From contig JAMXBD010000364.1 of assembly GCA_024138025.1 (NCBI GenBank), positions 620,001 to 684,000 of the forward strand: a DNA stretch of 64,000 nt. Direction: 5' to 3'. Below the pieces are notes generated by a model. It ran no database searches, had not been told where the DNA came from, and saw only the letters and a program-made list of their open reading frames with translations. Of this stretch, positions 12,874 to 26,921 are shown one piece after another (within the stretch, counting starts at the first letter, position 1; each line of letters starts with the position of its first letter). Position numbers and translations under genes: made by a program. Source of the DNA: Combretum micranthum. Taxonomy: Eukaryota > Streptophyta > Magnoliopsida > Myrtales > Combretaceae.

Positions 12874-15800
12874 TGTCACGCCTTAGAGGGTACCCTAAAC
12901 GTGGCAGTCCGCCGCATATAATATTAAAGCTGATGAATGACAACCCGTAGTCACGCAGAAGCTTCGATATCATATGCAAGGCGTGCTTCCAAGATAGTAG
13001 GAGACTCATAGGGGTATCACGTTTAAATAGATAGCAAAAGCAAGTATGAACTTAAATTGATAAACATAAGATCTTCATTTAACAACAATTTAGTACATCA
13101 TCTTAGGGGCATTCCCCCACCTTAAAGTCTTTGTTCAACTATACTAATAACAAAATAAACATAACTACCACATAAGTCTACTATAGAGATTTTTTCTAGA
13201 AGTCTATGTTCCAAAACTAAAAATACATAAACTTCTCCCAAAAACTCCTAAGAGCATAAGCTCGTACCTGGCACACGGGGCTCCTCGGGGCCAACCATAG
13301 ATAATCATACGGTAATAGAAAACTATAAGGGTATAAGCATGACTAGCTTAGTGAGATAATTCCAACTATAAGTCATTTCCATAAATCAACCAAGTATTTA
13401 ATCAAAACATATGAAAATGCACAAATCATATGAACAAGCAAGATACACATGATCAACCGGAAATCAAGTGTAGCATGGATTTAACGCCCTCCATGAAAAG
13501 GGTTGGGAGGTTTACAAGCCCATACGACCATCAATATCTGCAGATTTACCGGCTCCTGCTTACCCTGTAGACTTTCCGGCTCCCACTAGCCACCATGTAG
13601 ACTTTCTGGCTCTTACCAGCCACCATTACCATTTCCTCGTTCCCCAGACGAAGAAAAGTAGTGACACAAATGTGACCCATGTATATGATATGCATGAATT
13701 AATTCCAATATAAGTTTAACAAAAAATATTTAGTTCAAGTTAGAGGTGATCAACACAATTCTCATCATATCAATACAAGAATCACAAATTATTTATCAAA
13801 CCAAATTCCGGTATTGTTAGTTTATATTCAAGCAATCACAAGTCACATGACAATTGTTCATTTTATCTTTCTCTTAATTTCTAGTGCTTCTATTTGCAGG
13901 CACAAAACAAGGAAATGTAACTTGATGAGAGGAATAACTCACTCCATCGGTAGATCTAATCAAAATAGTCCTCCGGATAGATGATCTTGGGTCCCTCGTC
14001 ACCTAAACAAGATGAAATACCCAAAATGAGTCTTTCATAAACTTCTATTCGTGAAGATTCTAATATTTTCTTAAAATCACGGTAAAATCGTATAAGGGAA
14101 AATTCCAACTTAAAATGGCCATAATTTGCTCATTTTAACTCGGAATTTCGCGTATAATATATCATTTTCTACCTACTCGAAAAGATCTACGCATTTCTAA
14201 GATTATTTTCATAAAACTAGGTCGTTTGGATTCCGAAAAGACAGCGACCAGATTTGCCACGAATTTTGCAAAAACTTGATTTCTTTCTTGTAAACAAAGC
14301 TTATTTGAAAAGATGAATATTTCAAGTATCTTGTAACCTTTTTGAAAGGTATATACATATATATAATGACTCATAACCAATGTATGAAGTAAACAGAGTT
14401 GTTTCAATTTATGAAAAAGTAAAGTTTTTAGAAGACTTTGAACTTGAGATTTCGTTGGAATATTTATTTTTCTTTTGAAAAGATCTTGAGTTATGGATAT
14501 TCCTTTTTTTAAATTTAATCTCTTGTAATTGCTTTTAAACTCCTAAGGAGTGGTTTTATTTTCTAAACTTAGATTCCAACAACTTTAAAAGTAATAAATA
14601 CTATTTTTGTTTCTTGTAATGATTCCAAAAGAATTTTCAATTCTTGATGAAAGATAAGTTTCATAAAACCTTTTGTTTATTTAAGAAAAATCATTTCCAA
14701 GCATGTTCATGAGTTTTTAAGAAATCCATTTTCCATATTTATTTAAAAAGAACCTTTAGTTTTAGAAAACACTTCCTCATTTATTTTTGTTGAGACAAAA
14801 ACATTATGTTCATGCATGAATATGAATCATACACTATAGAAATATAAAGGAACATAATAACTTGAAAGATTAAGCAAATAAGAAAGTAAATCAAGTATTG
14901 GGACCTTAACTTCACCAAGGTACCCCGGAAGTAAGAAAAAACTAGTCTCGAAAAGAAAAGAAAAGGAATTGTTTTGACTTGATGAGGACAAGTCTAAGAC
15001 TAGAAAGACTAGTCTTAAGAACAACTTGAAATTAAATAAATTGCAATGAGGTAAATAAAGTGCAAGAAAAGTAAATAAATTGCAAGACAATGAGCTTATA
15101 TGCTCTAAATAATATATATAGCTATATAGATATATTAGATAGTAATAAACACAAAGGAAACATAAAGGAACATAAAGGAATTTGGATTATGAACAAAAAC
15201 AAAGTATGAACCTATTGTTGCTTTCTTAACCTTTATGGTTTTAGAAAACACACACTAAGCTCATACTAAGTAGATGAACATAAAGAAAGCTTGGAGAAAT
15301 TTTTACCAAAAGAAGCTAAACTAGGAAGAACTTCTTGAGAGAATTCTTGAGAGAGATTTTGGTATAGTAAATTCAGTGTAGAAGTGGTGTGAAAGAAGTA
15401 AAGGTATGAGGGGGTATTTATAGGAAAATGTGGGAGGTAATTTGTGTTAATTAAATAAGTGAAAAATAAAACAAATTGGGCATCATAGGGGGGTGGCCGA
15501 CGCTACTTTTGGAGGGAAGAGAGGGTAAAATTTATTTTTTTTGTTATTTTGTTAATTAAAAGTAAGAAATGAAAGATGTGAAATTGTATTGGAAATGAAA
15601 ATGTGTAAGAAATAGGTGTATGGTTTGTAAGAGTAGGTTGTAAGAAAAAGTAGAGATAGATGAATAGTGTAAAATAGTAGAAAATAGTGTAATGTAAAAG
15701 TAGACATGACAATTTAATGCCGTTAGTAAGAAAATATGCGTATAAAAGTAATATCTGATATTTTTAGCTACCGAAAAATTGTGAAATTGATATTTTTGGA

Positions 15801-16120
15801 AATCTCATATTTTTACAAGTCTAACGGTATATTTGGAATATTTTTCCTATTCCGAGCTTCTAAACACGTTTTTCAAGAACCATGTCCGATCGGGTTCAAA
15901 TGACACTCGAATTCCTCTAATCTGATATTTTTATATAACCTATAGCTATTACGAACTATTACACTTAACTTTTCCAACTTCGTTTTCTAGGGCTTAAGAA
16001 AATGATAATGCCAGACTTAAGCGGTTACGCTAAACTAGGGTTTTGTTGACTCTGGAAATCCGGTTGACTTCTGATTAGGGTTTAAGCTTTAATTCGGATA
16101 AAAAAATTCGGGGATTTACA
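12874..16120 (+). mobile_element. Solo LTR copy B (reference copy of the TGTCACGCC family), TSD GTTGT
   Basis: It starts TGTCACGCC and ends GGGGATTTACA, obeying the TG...CA rule. The 5-bp duplication GTTGT flanks it at 12869-12873 and 16121-16125. Length is 3247 bp. Landmarks in order: GGGTACCCTAAACG near the start; GGTATAAGC..AGCTTAGTGAG near 13330; a short array of GGCTCCCACTAGCC-like units at 13540-13640; a conserved ~100-bp block near 14110-14230; the module plus double hairpin at 14890-15016; a TATA-like box at 15415; and a U5-like tail of about 700 bp. I found no gag-pol domain and no second LTR inside it, so it is read as a solo LTR left by LTR-LTR recombination. LTRs this long fit several Ty3/gypsy lineages (Tekay-type chromoviruses, for example), but the lineage is not proven. 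Confidence 0.85.
15411..15424 (+). promoter_or_regulatory. TATA-like box of LTR copy B
   Basis: GGGGTATTTATAGG is shared in position and sequence by copies B, D (near 25268), C (near 26030) and F (near 49440), and in altered form by G (TATTTATCGG near 58746). It lies about 700 bp before the 3' end. That placement suits a U3/R boundary and supports the LTR reading. Confidence 0.6.
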
Positions 16121-17096
16121 GTTGTAGCAGTATCAAATGTATATGTAATTAACAATATACATTTTAGTAAAAATTAAATAAGATTATTTTGTTATATAAT
16201 AAATAATACTATACTTGATCCACATATTAAAGCCATTTTGATAAGTTAATAATGTTAAATTACTAATAGTATATTTTATTGACTTATAACTATACTATAT
16301 GATTTATAAATATATTATAACTAATATCATAATATTAGTGAACTATTATAATAAGTACCATTATAATTTAACAATTATGGTAATAATATATATGTAATCA
16401 TCACATCAATATAACTTATAATACAACAAGACCCCATGGCTAACTAGCGAAGAAAGCTAACAATTATTGGTATGAACTACGTATCTAACAAATCATTTGA
16501 TGTGACAAATACTGTATTAAGACAAGTATAATAGCAAACAAATAAACACACAAATCAAGAAAATAGTATGTTATTAATTAAATAATGTAGGCGAAAATCA
16601 TATAAAAATTAATTATAATTTAAAAAAATAAATCAAACACATCGTGAACCCTAGAATTTGCATTGGAACCAAAATTTTAAACTATATTGGATCAGACCCA
16701 AACCTTAGAAATCTTAAATTAAATCAAATAAATCATATAACCCTAAGCTTAAAACCCTAAAGGTAAACCGTTTAACATAAACATATCACCATCAAAATGA
16801 TCCAATAGCTTAATCAATCCGAAAATCCTATGCTAAAGAATTCATCAAATTGATCTCTAGGATGCAAATCAAGGCAGTATATGTAAATAATATCTAATAA
16901 TAAAATAATAAGAAATAATTTCCTGTAATTGTAAACTCTTAGAATTTTATAATTATCTTACAGGTAAAACCTTAGGATCAAAAATGGAATCGGAACCTAA
17001 AGTCAAATTAAGTCAACCTTAAACCATAGAAACTCTAGACTCGATCAGAAAAGCTTCTAAAACCTTAAAACATGGAATAAATTAGAAAAATGAGAT
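16121..17096. other. AT-rich spacer between LTR copies B and I
   Basis: No coding region is supported. 16640-17090 contains several AACCCTAA-like words that resemble, in reverse, the GGGTTT-rich U5 tails of the LTR family, so it may be an old reversed fragment. The match is too weak to call. Confidence 0.45.
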
Positions 17097-18994
17097 TGCC
17101 ACACCTCCATAGGGTACCCTAGTAGCATTATGCTCCCTTGCAATAATTTAAAAATTGCATCATTTAATAAGCCAACTAGGACCTTTCAAAAAATTCTACG
17201 AGCATCAAACTAGTAAGACACTCTGTGGCATGAACAATTAAAATAGGACCATGAGGTTATCATGATAAGAAATTTTGCATACATATAAGTCCCTTACAAC
17301 ATGTTCTTTACATACAACTTAAGGTAAGCTTCCAACCATAACCTTACAAACATACAACAATGTATACAAGATAACCCTATAAAAAAATGGTATATCTCGT
17401 ATCTCCAACTCTCGCTAAAGCCTTAGTTTCCCGCTTAGTATATACTACGGTCCTTCGCCTCAAGCATGGATCAACTATATAGATTCTTGAAAATACATAA
17501 GGTCTGTAGTAGTGTGAGCACATAATAGCTTAGTGAGATAACATGGTCAGACTACACTTCAAACAAACGCTAGACAAGTTTTAGTTTTAACCATATGTAA
17601 TGCAACAGTCAACCATATGCAATGTAACACTCAACCATATGAAATTCACTATTTGGATGACTGGAATCCAAACTAATGGAGATTCATGTCCACTCTTAGG
17701 AGTTGAAGGACCAGGCAAGTAGTCCACGCCTAGGCGAGCCTAAGAGCTAAGGAAGGAGAAGTTTCCAAGTTTATATAGTATTATATAAATATACTTATAT
17801 ACATATGTAACATAGTCTCAACTTTACCTTAGAACCTCATAAACTATTATGTATTAACACCCTAAAGCAACTACAACTCGGGCGACGTTCTTTAATGCCT
17901 ACTTAGTTCTCGTAAGACTGACAATCCTATGGTAATCCACCCAAATTCACTGGTGTGACAAGGTACTATCATAGAATCGGAATATCAAAATGTGATGTGG
18001 GTACCATGCTAATGTAGTATGCTGTAGTGCAATGCATGTCCATTTTAGATTAAGGGTCGGATAAGACTTTGATCAAATTATTAGTGACCATACAGTGTTA
18101 AAAAAACCATCTATATTCCTCACACGACACTAATAGGAAACTGGTTATCACTTCTAATATTAAAGCTTATTACCCATCAAAACACCATACAATACACATT
18201 ATTCTTTATCCCATACATAACTAGTTATATTCATATAGAGACATATGTAGCTACATTACAAGTATAGCAATGTGATAAGATCCAAGTTACTCACATTTGC
18301 ATCCTACTTAGAAATCATAATAGCTTAGGGGAAACTCCGGGTCTTGATTTATAGTTCCTATAGAGTAATAGACATACATTACTATACATATAGCTAAGAA
18401 ATAACTCCTATAAGAACTTACATATCTTAGATACACGTTATAAACTTCTTATCATACGTGTTCTTATATCTTACTACATAGGTTGGAGCAAGGGTAACTT
18501 AGGAAGAGTCACGGGGTAGATTGTGACTAGAAAACTTAGTTGCATCTTGGCAAACTGGGATTTGTAAGCATCTAAAAACATTTATAGCTTTGATCAAGGG
18601 GTATATCGAGAGCTAGACTTTGAGCCATGGTTGAAGCTGTATATCGGCATATACCCCTTGGTACTTACTCAAAATTTACAACTGTTCCAACTTGAGGGCA
18701 AAACTAGATTTCTATCGCTAACACACTTATAGAACAACAACTAAACTTACTCCATTTCACTACTAACTCCTCCAGAATAGATACTTGCATCGAAATGCGC
18801 ATAGAGATAACTTAACACAACAATCTTATACAACTTACCAATCTATTATGAGACTCTTATCTCCTTATTCCTATCTCTAGATCTAGCATAAGAATTTTAG
18901 AGTAGTTTTACTCCATTCTATTGTGTGTTTTGTTATACTTTGTTTAGCTGAACTAAGTTAGTTTTGTTTATAAGGTTTTATTAGACATTTTACA
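17097..18994 (+). mobile_element. Diverged, incomplete LTR copy I of the same superfamily
   Basis: It starts TGCCACACCTCCATAGGGTA, a variant of the family start. Further weak landmarks follow in family order: AATAGCTTAGTGAGATAA near 17525; a GACTGGAATCC..GGAGTTGAAGG block near 17660-17710 that copy H also has; and CTCACATTTGCATCC near 18290. A TTTACA lies at 18989-18994, but no target duplication brackets the pair, so the right border is uncertain. The hairpin module and TATA box of the main subfamily are not evident. Confidence 0.4.
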
Positions 18995-19225
18995 CCCTAA
19001 GCCTAGACAAACTCAGAAAGCAAGGTGTTACCTATTTTTAACATTTCTTAGCAAACAAAGCTTATTTTCTATTTTCTAACCCATAACATCTATTAAAAAT
19101 GATGCTTCACATGTAAATAGTGAACTGTGCATATGCCTTTGTATATTTACAAAGACATTTTTTTGTAACTTTTGAAAACAGAATAAACGAAGTTACCTAT
19201 CGTACTTTTTGATGTTATTTCACAT

Positions 19226-22200
19226 TGTCACGCCCCGAAGGGTACCCTAAACGTAGCAATCTGCCGCATACGGTATTAAAACTTAAGAATGACTTCCCAA
19301 AGTCACGCGAAAGTTTTCAACACCATATGTAAGGCGTCTATCACAACAATAAGAGACACCGGTGGGATGCGTAGTTTGGGATAGTAAATATAGCAATACA
19401 AGAATCTAAATGAACATCAAATTTATCATTAATAGAATATAATCTTAGGGGTTTTTCCCTTATAATTCTCCAAACAATCATAATAACAACGAAATCTTTC
19501 TCATAACCAAATAATACTAACTCCAAATGATATTAAAGGATAATTAACCTATGATCTTCAAAAGATTTCCATAAGCTTTACTAGGACATCATCCCATTTG
19601 AGTATATGAAGTCATCGGGCATAAAAAATATTGTCCTGTTACAATAAAGGTCTATCAGAGTATAAGCATAACTAGCTTAGTGAGAATATTCCTGAATCAA
19701 CGTACTTGTATAAATAATTTCAAACAAGTTATTAACAAGCATATGAATGCATCAAACACGTGATCAAACAATATATATGATTTACTGGAAATCATATGTT
19801 TGAATGGATTTATCCCTCTATTCAGGGTTAGGTATTCCAAGCTCTTTAAAACCCAACTTAAAATCCAACTCATGTAGTTTATTTCAGGCTCCTACTAGCC
19901 CATCAAATAGTTCTTTCAGGCTCTTATCGCCCATCTCAAAATAGTTCTTTCAGGCACTTATCCCCCATCTTGCAGATTTCTGGCTACTGCACACCCGGCT
20001 ACTAAGCTCTTGTCACATCGAGATTAGCAGCTCATGCAATGAAATTAAACTACGTGATATGCATGAATCAATTAATAATTCAGTATATGTTTAAGTAATT
20101 TAAAGAGGTGATCATAGAATTTTGCACACACTCCGACAGAAAATAGCAAAACATAAGTTAATTAACAACGATTCATGCCTCGGTATGCTTAACATTCTTT
20201 CAACCAATATTATCATACATAATTCATTTCATCTTTTTTTACTTCTAGTGCTTCTAGCTACAAGCACAGCCAAGTACGAGAAAGGTAGGAATAAACTCAC
20301 TTGGCCATGAGGATCTATTTTCTTACGGATGAGTCGATCGATAAATCCACCTAATCAAATAATCCTCCGGTATAAATACTCCTCCTCCTCGTTCACCTAA
20401 TCAAGAAGAATACCCATAATGAGTATTTCTTGTTGATTATGGTACTTATAAAAAACTATGTCATAAAATCGTTAAAATTCGCATAGAAGGTAATTCCAGC
20501 TTAAAAATGGCCATAACTTGGTCATTTTAACTCGGAATTGCGCTTATAATATCGTTTTCTACCTACTCAAAAAGATCTATCCATTTCTAAGGTTATTTTT
20601 GTCATAAAAAGCCATTTGAGTGCAAACTAACACGGCACAGAATAGTTACGAATTTATAGTTTTCAAAATATGGTTTTTCCAAACTTTTACTTTACTCAAA
20701 ATTTCTTAAGAAAAATATAGAGATATATATGTATATAGTGGAAAAATCCTTGGACATATATTTATACTATATGTATGCATGATTTGATAGTGTTGTCTCA
20801 ATATCGATATCTTGTAAACGATTTGTCTTTGATGGTTTAAATGATAAAACTTTTTGAGAATTTCTCCTTTTGAATTGTTAGAAGGAAAACAAAATACATT
20901 TGAGTCGTTATGAGCAAATATTTTTCTATTATAATTCCATTTTTCTTACTTTAAAAGTAAATTTTATTTCAAAAATTTGGTTCTTAAAGTTACCGACTAA
21001 CTTTATTTCTAGTGATTAAAAATGAGCTTTTCAAAATATTCCTTAAGTTTCAAATATTTGAAGTTGTGTTAAATATATGTTTTTATTTTTATTTTATCAT
21101 TTCCCCTTTTAGAAAATAGATATACCTTTTAAAACTTTATTTTCTTGACAAATTTTATTTTTCTAAGTTGGTTTCCAAAATAGTGAATTAATTTTATCTT
21201 GGTTTGAAAAACTTATTTTATTCTTAATGTTAGTTAAATAGTAAAATAATTTTCTTAGACAAGTTTATAAGAAAGCTTTCTTAATAAGATTGTTAACTTT
21301 AGAACTTAGTAAAACTTCATTTTAATTTTTGAGAAGAGAATAATAATACAAAATTTAAGTTTTAAAGGAACTTTCTTAGCATGTGATTCTCAAAGTCTAT
21401 AATAAACCTATTTAAGTCTTATAAAAGATAAGGTATTGCTAAAAATTCTTCCTTTATTTAGTTTGGTTTATAAAAGAAAAGAATTCCTTTTATTATTTTG
21501 AAGAAATCTATATTATTACTTCTTCCAGAAATTATGATTAGCTTATCCTTTGGAAAAACAAAACTTAGGTCTTTTGAGAAAATTCCTTTTGTTAAGAAAT
21601 CTAGTTTACTTTTGGAAGAACTGGTTTTTATTTTGTTTTATTTATATTTAAGACAACAACATTCTTAATCATGCATGAATATGATTATGTAGCAATGTAA
21701 AAGTAAGGATAAAACATAGTAAGATAGAAAGAAATTCTTGTAAGTAAATAAACATAAATAATAATCAAGCATTGGGAACCTTAGCTTCATCAAGGTATCC
21801 CGATCATGTATTGGGAGCCTTAGCTTCATCAAGGTAACCCGGGAGTAAGAATGGGCTAGTCCCAAAAGAAATTTGTTTTGACTTGATATGGACAAGTCTA
21901 AGACTAGAAAGACTAGTCTTAATAAATTGCATAAAACAAGTAAATAAATAAATTGCAAGACTTGAAAATAAATAAATAACAAATGAGCTTATATGCTCTA
22001 AATAATATATATTTATATATATATAGTATACATAATATTATATAAGTTAGATTAGAGCAAAAATAACAACAATAAAAACAACAACATAATAACATAATGT
22101 AAAATAGAAACATGAACAAAAACAAAGCATGAACATATTTTTGCTTCTTTAACTCATGTGAGCCTAAGAAACATATACTAAGCTCATGCTAAGTTGTATA

Positions 22201-25200
22201 AACATGATGAAGAAATTTAAGTAGGATTTTACCTAAGGTTTAATGGAAGGTTTTGAAAAAGATGAATGGGTTTTGTTGTTTGATATTTTTCTTGAAGAGT
22301 AGAAATGGGTAGAGAGTATTTTGTGAGAGATTTGTTGGAGAGAGGTTTTGAGAGAGTATTTTGGTAGAGTTTTGTCACGCCCCAATGGGTACCCTAAACG
22401 TGACAGTCCGCCACACTCAATATTAAAGTTTAAGTATGCCAACCTTAGCCATTCCCAAAAGCTTTTATATTAAGTGTAAGGCGTACTTTCACAACTTTAG
22501 AGGACCATATATGGAATTATGAAGCTTAAGGAGATATAAAACATATTAAGAAAAGAGGATTCACAATAATTATTCATTCATGGCAAAGACTTTACAAACT
22601 TAGGGACAACTCCCTAAATTACTAATCTATTATATAAATATTTGCATGCTAATACTATGCTACACTTTACCCAAGTTTCTAATGTTCAAGAGATTACCTG
22701 CCCGCATGGTCCACGTGGCCTTAACCATAAGTAAGGAAACTGCAAAAGATATCTATCGGGGTATAAGCTAATAGGCTTAGTGAGAACTATTTCCATAAAT
22801 AACTTCTTGTAACAAGATTCAAACAAGTTGATTTAATCAAACAAATGTAATGCACAAGCACGTGGGCAAACAAGCATATAGTTTTCCGGGAACTATATGT
22901 TGAATGGATTTACGCCCTCCATTCGGGGTTTGGTGATACATAACCTCAATTCAAGTAGTTTTAAATAAAAAGTTTTCTTGCTCACGAGCACACATCGTCG
23001 AGCATTCCGAATCTACTTGATTGACCTTGCTTTCGGATCTACCGCCAAGCATATTCCATTAAGCCGCCAAGCAATCGCTTTCGGATCTCCCGCCAAGTGT
23101 TGCTTTCGACATGAGCTTACTATCCTTCTCACCCAAGGATAATAACCCAACATGCAATGTGACTCACTTCGTGGTATGCATGAGTTCATTAATTTATAAA
23201 GTCATAACATAATTATTTTCAACTTTATGGCGATCAAGGAATTTCACACAAATCAATATTAAACTAAAACAATCACTTAGAACAATTCTGGCTTCGATAT
23301 TCTTAGAATTCTTTCAAGAATTATTTTACATGCATATCGGTTTATCTTTTCCTAACTCTAGTGCAACTAATTTACAAGCACAACAAGTATAGCATTTAAT
23401 GGAAATAAACTCACGATGCCATTGTCGTCTATTCCTCTAAGCGGATGAGTCGTTCACACACTCCACTTAATCGTAATAGTTCTCGGGGTAAAGGAATCCT
23501 TCCTCGGGGTCACCTAACCAAAGAAAATACCCACAATGAGTTTTTCTTGATGATTTTCTTGAATTTTGACAAAACAATGTCAAAGAACGTTAAAGTTCGT
23601 ATGAAGAATGTTCCAACTTAAAATGGCCATAACTTGGTCATTTTAACTCGGAATCGCGCATATAATATACCGATTTCTACCTACTCGAAAAGATCTACCC
23701 ATTTCCAAAATTATATTCAACAAACAAGGCCATATAGGCTCTGAAAAAGTAGCGACAAAATTCACCACGGATTTCCAAGTAAAAACAACTTTGGTTCAAG
23801 AAATCAAAATTTGTTTGATAAATACTTAGTTATCTATATAGTTGAAAAATTCTCTTTTTATAACTATATAACTCATATTTAAGCATGCTCAAGTGTCTTG
23901 TTGTCCAATTATTTTTCTTAGGTAAAACAATGTCGGGTTGAAGCTTTTCGGAAATTGTTTTTGTAAATTTCTTTGAAATGAATACCTTGCTTTCTTTGTT
24001 TTCTAAAAACGTTTTATGTTGGTTTTATTTACTCTTTCCAAGTAACTTTTGAAAATAAAATTTTCTACTTTCTAAGTTACTAATACTATTTTGAAGTCTT
24101 TTAGGAAATATGCTTTTCTTCATATTTATTCTTCTTGCGCAAATTCCTTTGTTCATTTGTTTTTGCAAAAATCTTTACTTGAAATTTCTCATTCTTTTCT
24201 TATATCTTATGTTTTTCATAAAGTCATCCATGCATGAAAATTTGTTTTCTTTATAAAAATAATGTGGAATAATTAAGAACTTTTTGTAGAAAACTAGTTT
24301 CTAAAATATTATTATTTCCTCTTGTAACTTTGAAAAGGAATAACTTTATTTTTGTTTTCAAATCATAGATTTCCTTTTCCTATTTGTAAAGGTCTTTTCT
24401 TGAAAAAATTCCTTAGCCATTCATCTTATTTATCTTTTTATGAAAAGAACCATTTTTATCAACAAAATATTTTCTTTTGAAAAACAAGGTGGAATAATAA
24501 AGATTTTAGTAGCTTTTCAAAGCAAAAGTAGTTTATAGTGAGTTCTTTTTGTATCATGAAAATGATTGAGTTTATTTTTGTTATCTTATATATTTTTATG
24601 CTTCATAAACTTATTTTCAAGTGACAAAAATCCTTCTTTTGTTTAATTATCTTTAGAAAATAAAATTTTTGGACAACAATCTAAATGAACATGATTATGA
24701 GGATAATAACAAAATAGCATAATAATAAAGTCAAGTATTGGAGTCTTAGCTTTTTCAAGGCTCCCGGGACTAAGAAGTAAACTAGTCCCATAATGAAATA
24801 AAATGAAAGAAAAAAACTTGTTTTGACTTGATGAGGACAAGTCTAAGACTAGAGACTAGTCTTAAAAACAACTTGGAATAAATAAAATGCATTGAAGTAA
24901 ATAAATTGCATGAAAGATAAATAAATTGCAAGATTATGAGCTTATAATAGCATAAAGATATAGTAGATAGTTATGAACATAAAAGAACATAAATGAACAT
25001 AAAGAAACATAAATGAATATAAAAGAAACATGAACATAAAGGAATTATGATTATGGACAAAAACAAAGTATGAACCTATTGTTGCTTTCTTAACCTTCAT
25101 GGTTTTAGAAAACACACATTAAGTTCATACTAAGTAGATGAACATGGAAACTTCTTGAAGAATTTACCTAAAAGAAGCTAGACTAAGAGAACTTCTTGGA

Positions 25201-26921
25201 AGGAACTCTTGAGAGAATTTGAGAGAGATTTTTATAATAACTTTAGAGAAGAAGTGGTGTGAAAGAAGTGAAAGAGGAGGGGGTATTTATAGGAAATTGA
25301 GGAGTGATTTTTGTGTGATTAAAATAAAGTAAAATTAAAACAATTTGAGAGAGGGAGAGGGGGGGCACCGCCATGCTTGTAGGAGGGGGATTTGTTTTAT
25401 TTTTTGACTTTTTGGAAATAAAAGATGTAATATGTAAGTAGATGTGATATAAAGTTATGGGAAAGGTAAAAAGTTAAGTTATAGGTTATGTAGAGTGTAA
25501 GAATAGGTGTAAGAAAAAGTAGAGATAAAGAATAGTGTAGAATAGTAATGAATAGTGTAATGTAAAGTAGATATGACAATTAAAGTACCGGTAGTAAGAA
25601 AATACGCGTATAATAGCTATATCTGTTATTTTTACTTACCGAAAAATTACGAAACTGATATTTTTGGAAAACTTATATTTTTACGAGTCTAACGGTGTAT
25701 TCGGAATATTTTTACTATTCCGGGCTTCCGGACACGTTTTTCGAGAACTGTGTCCGATCGGGTTCGAAGGACACCTTTCGCGAAACTGAAATTTTTATAA
25801 AACCTATGGTTATTACGAACTATTCTAGCTGATTATCCCAACTTCGTTTTTAGGGCCAAAGAAAACGGCAATGCCGGATTTAGTTGGATACGGTAAACTA
25901 GGGTTTTGTTGACTTTAGGGTTCCGTTTGACTTCCGGTTTAGGGTTTTATGCTAAACCGATTCCGAAAATTTGGGTGTTTACAAGTTTTGGTATGTAAAA
26001 AGAGTGTGTGAAAGAATGAAGGAGGAAGGGGGTATTTATAGAATTTTTGGAGTGAATTTTGGATGTAATAAAATCAACTGAAAAGAAAATAATATAGAGA
26101 AGAAGGGGGGTGCTAGCGCCTATTGAGAGAGAAGAGAGGGTATTTTTATTTGTTTTGATTTTTGATAAATGAAAGATGTAATGTGTAAGGTAGATGTGAA
26201 ATAAATTGTATTGGAAAAGTAAAAAGTAAGAAAATAGGTATGTAGGTAGTAAGAAATAGGTGTAAAAAAAGTAGAGATAGTAAAAATAGTAATGAATAGT
26301 AGAAATAGTATTATGAATAGTAGACTAGACATATAAAATACCAGTAGTAATAAAAATACGCGTAAACGAGCTATATCTGGTATTTTTAGTTACCAAAAAA
26401 TTCTAAAACTGATATTTTGAAATCCTTGTTTAATTACGAGCCTTTTGGTGTTGTCGAAATATTTTTAATATTCCGAGCTTTGGGACACGCTTTTCGAGAA
26501 ATGATCCCGTTTGAGTCCGAAGGACACTTGAAATTCGCGAATCCAATATTTTTATGTTACCTTATATTATTACGAACTATTTTAAGCCATTAACTTAATT
26601 TCGTTTTCTAGATTTGAGAACGCGGGATTACTGGAGTTGAAATTGCTTGATTGTCTTGGTCTTTGTTGACTTTTGAACTTCGGTTTGACTAGGGTTAGGG
26701 TTTAATCCATCTTTGCCATTTTTAACTCAGAGATCGGATAGGCGGATCTTTTCATGTTCGGATCTTTGAATAGATCGATTATTGAACTTTCTATTTTTTT
26801 TTTAAATTCTCTTATGAAATTCCGTGATCGAAATTGTTCAAGGTTCGGTTTTAACTTGGGTGAGACTTTAGGGTTTCGATTTGGTATTCCAAAACCATTA
26901 TCGAAAAATCCGGGGCTTACA
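19226..26921 (+). mobile_element. Solo LTR copy C, interrupted by copy D, TSD CACAT
   Basis: It starts TGTCACGCCCCGAAGGGTAC and ends CCGGGGCTTACA. CACAT flanks it at 19221-19225 and 26922-26926. Copy D sits inside at 22373-25983; removing D and its duplicated AGTTT leaves about 4080 bp. That is longer than B or G, partly because about 190 bp of extra U5-like sequence lies near 26700-26890, and partly because the CTTCATCAAGG module is doubled at 21766-21842. Its TATA box falls to the right of D, near 26030. No protein domain was found. Confidence 0.83.
22373..25983 (+). mobile_element. Solo LTR copy D nested in copy C, TSD AGTTT
   Basis: It starts TGTCACGCCCCAATGGGTAC and ends TTTGGGTGTTTACA. 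AGTTT flanks it at 22368-22372 and 25984-25988. Length is 3611 bp. It keeps the conserved mid-block near 23620-23710, the module and hairpin at 24730-24866, the TATA-like box near 25268 and the U5 tail. Where B, A and G have GGCTCCTACTAGCC-like units, D has a different short repeat built on GGATCTACCGCCAAGC (about 23030-23100). Insertion of D into C shows that this family jumped in at least two rounds. Confidence 0.87.
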
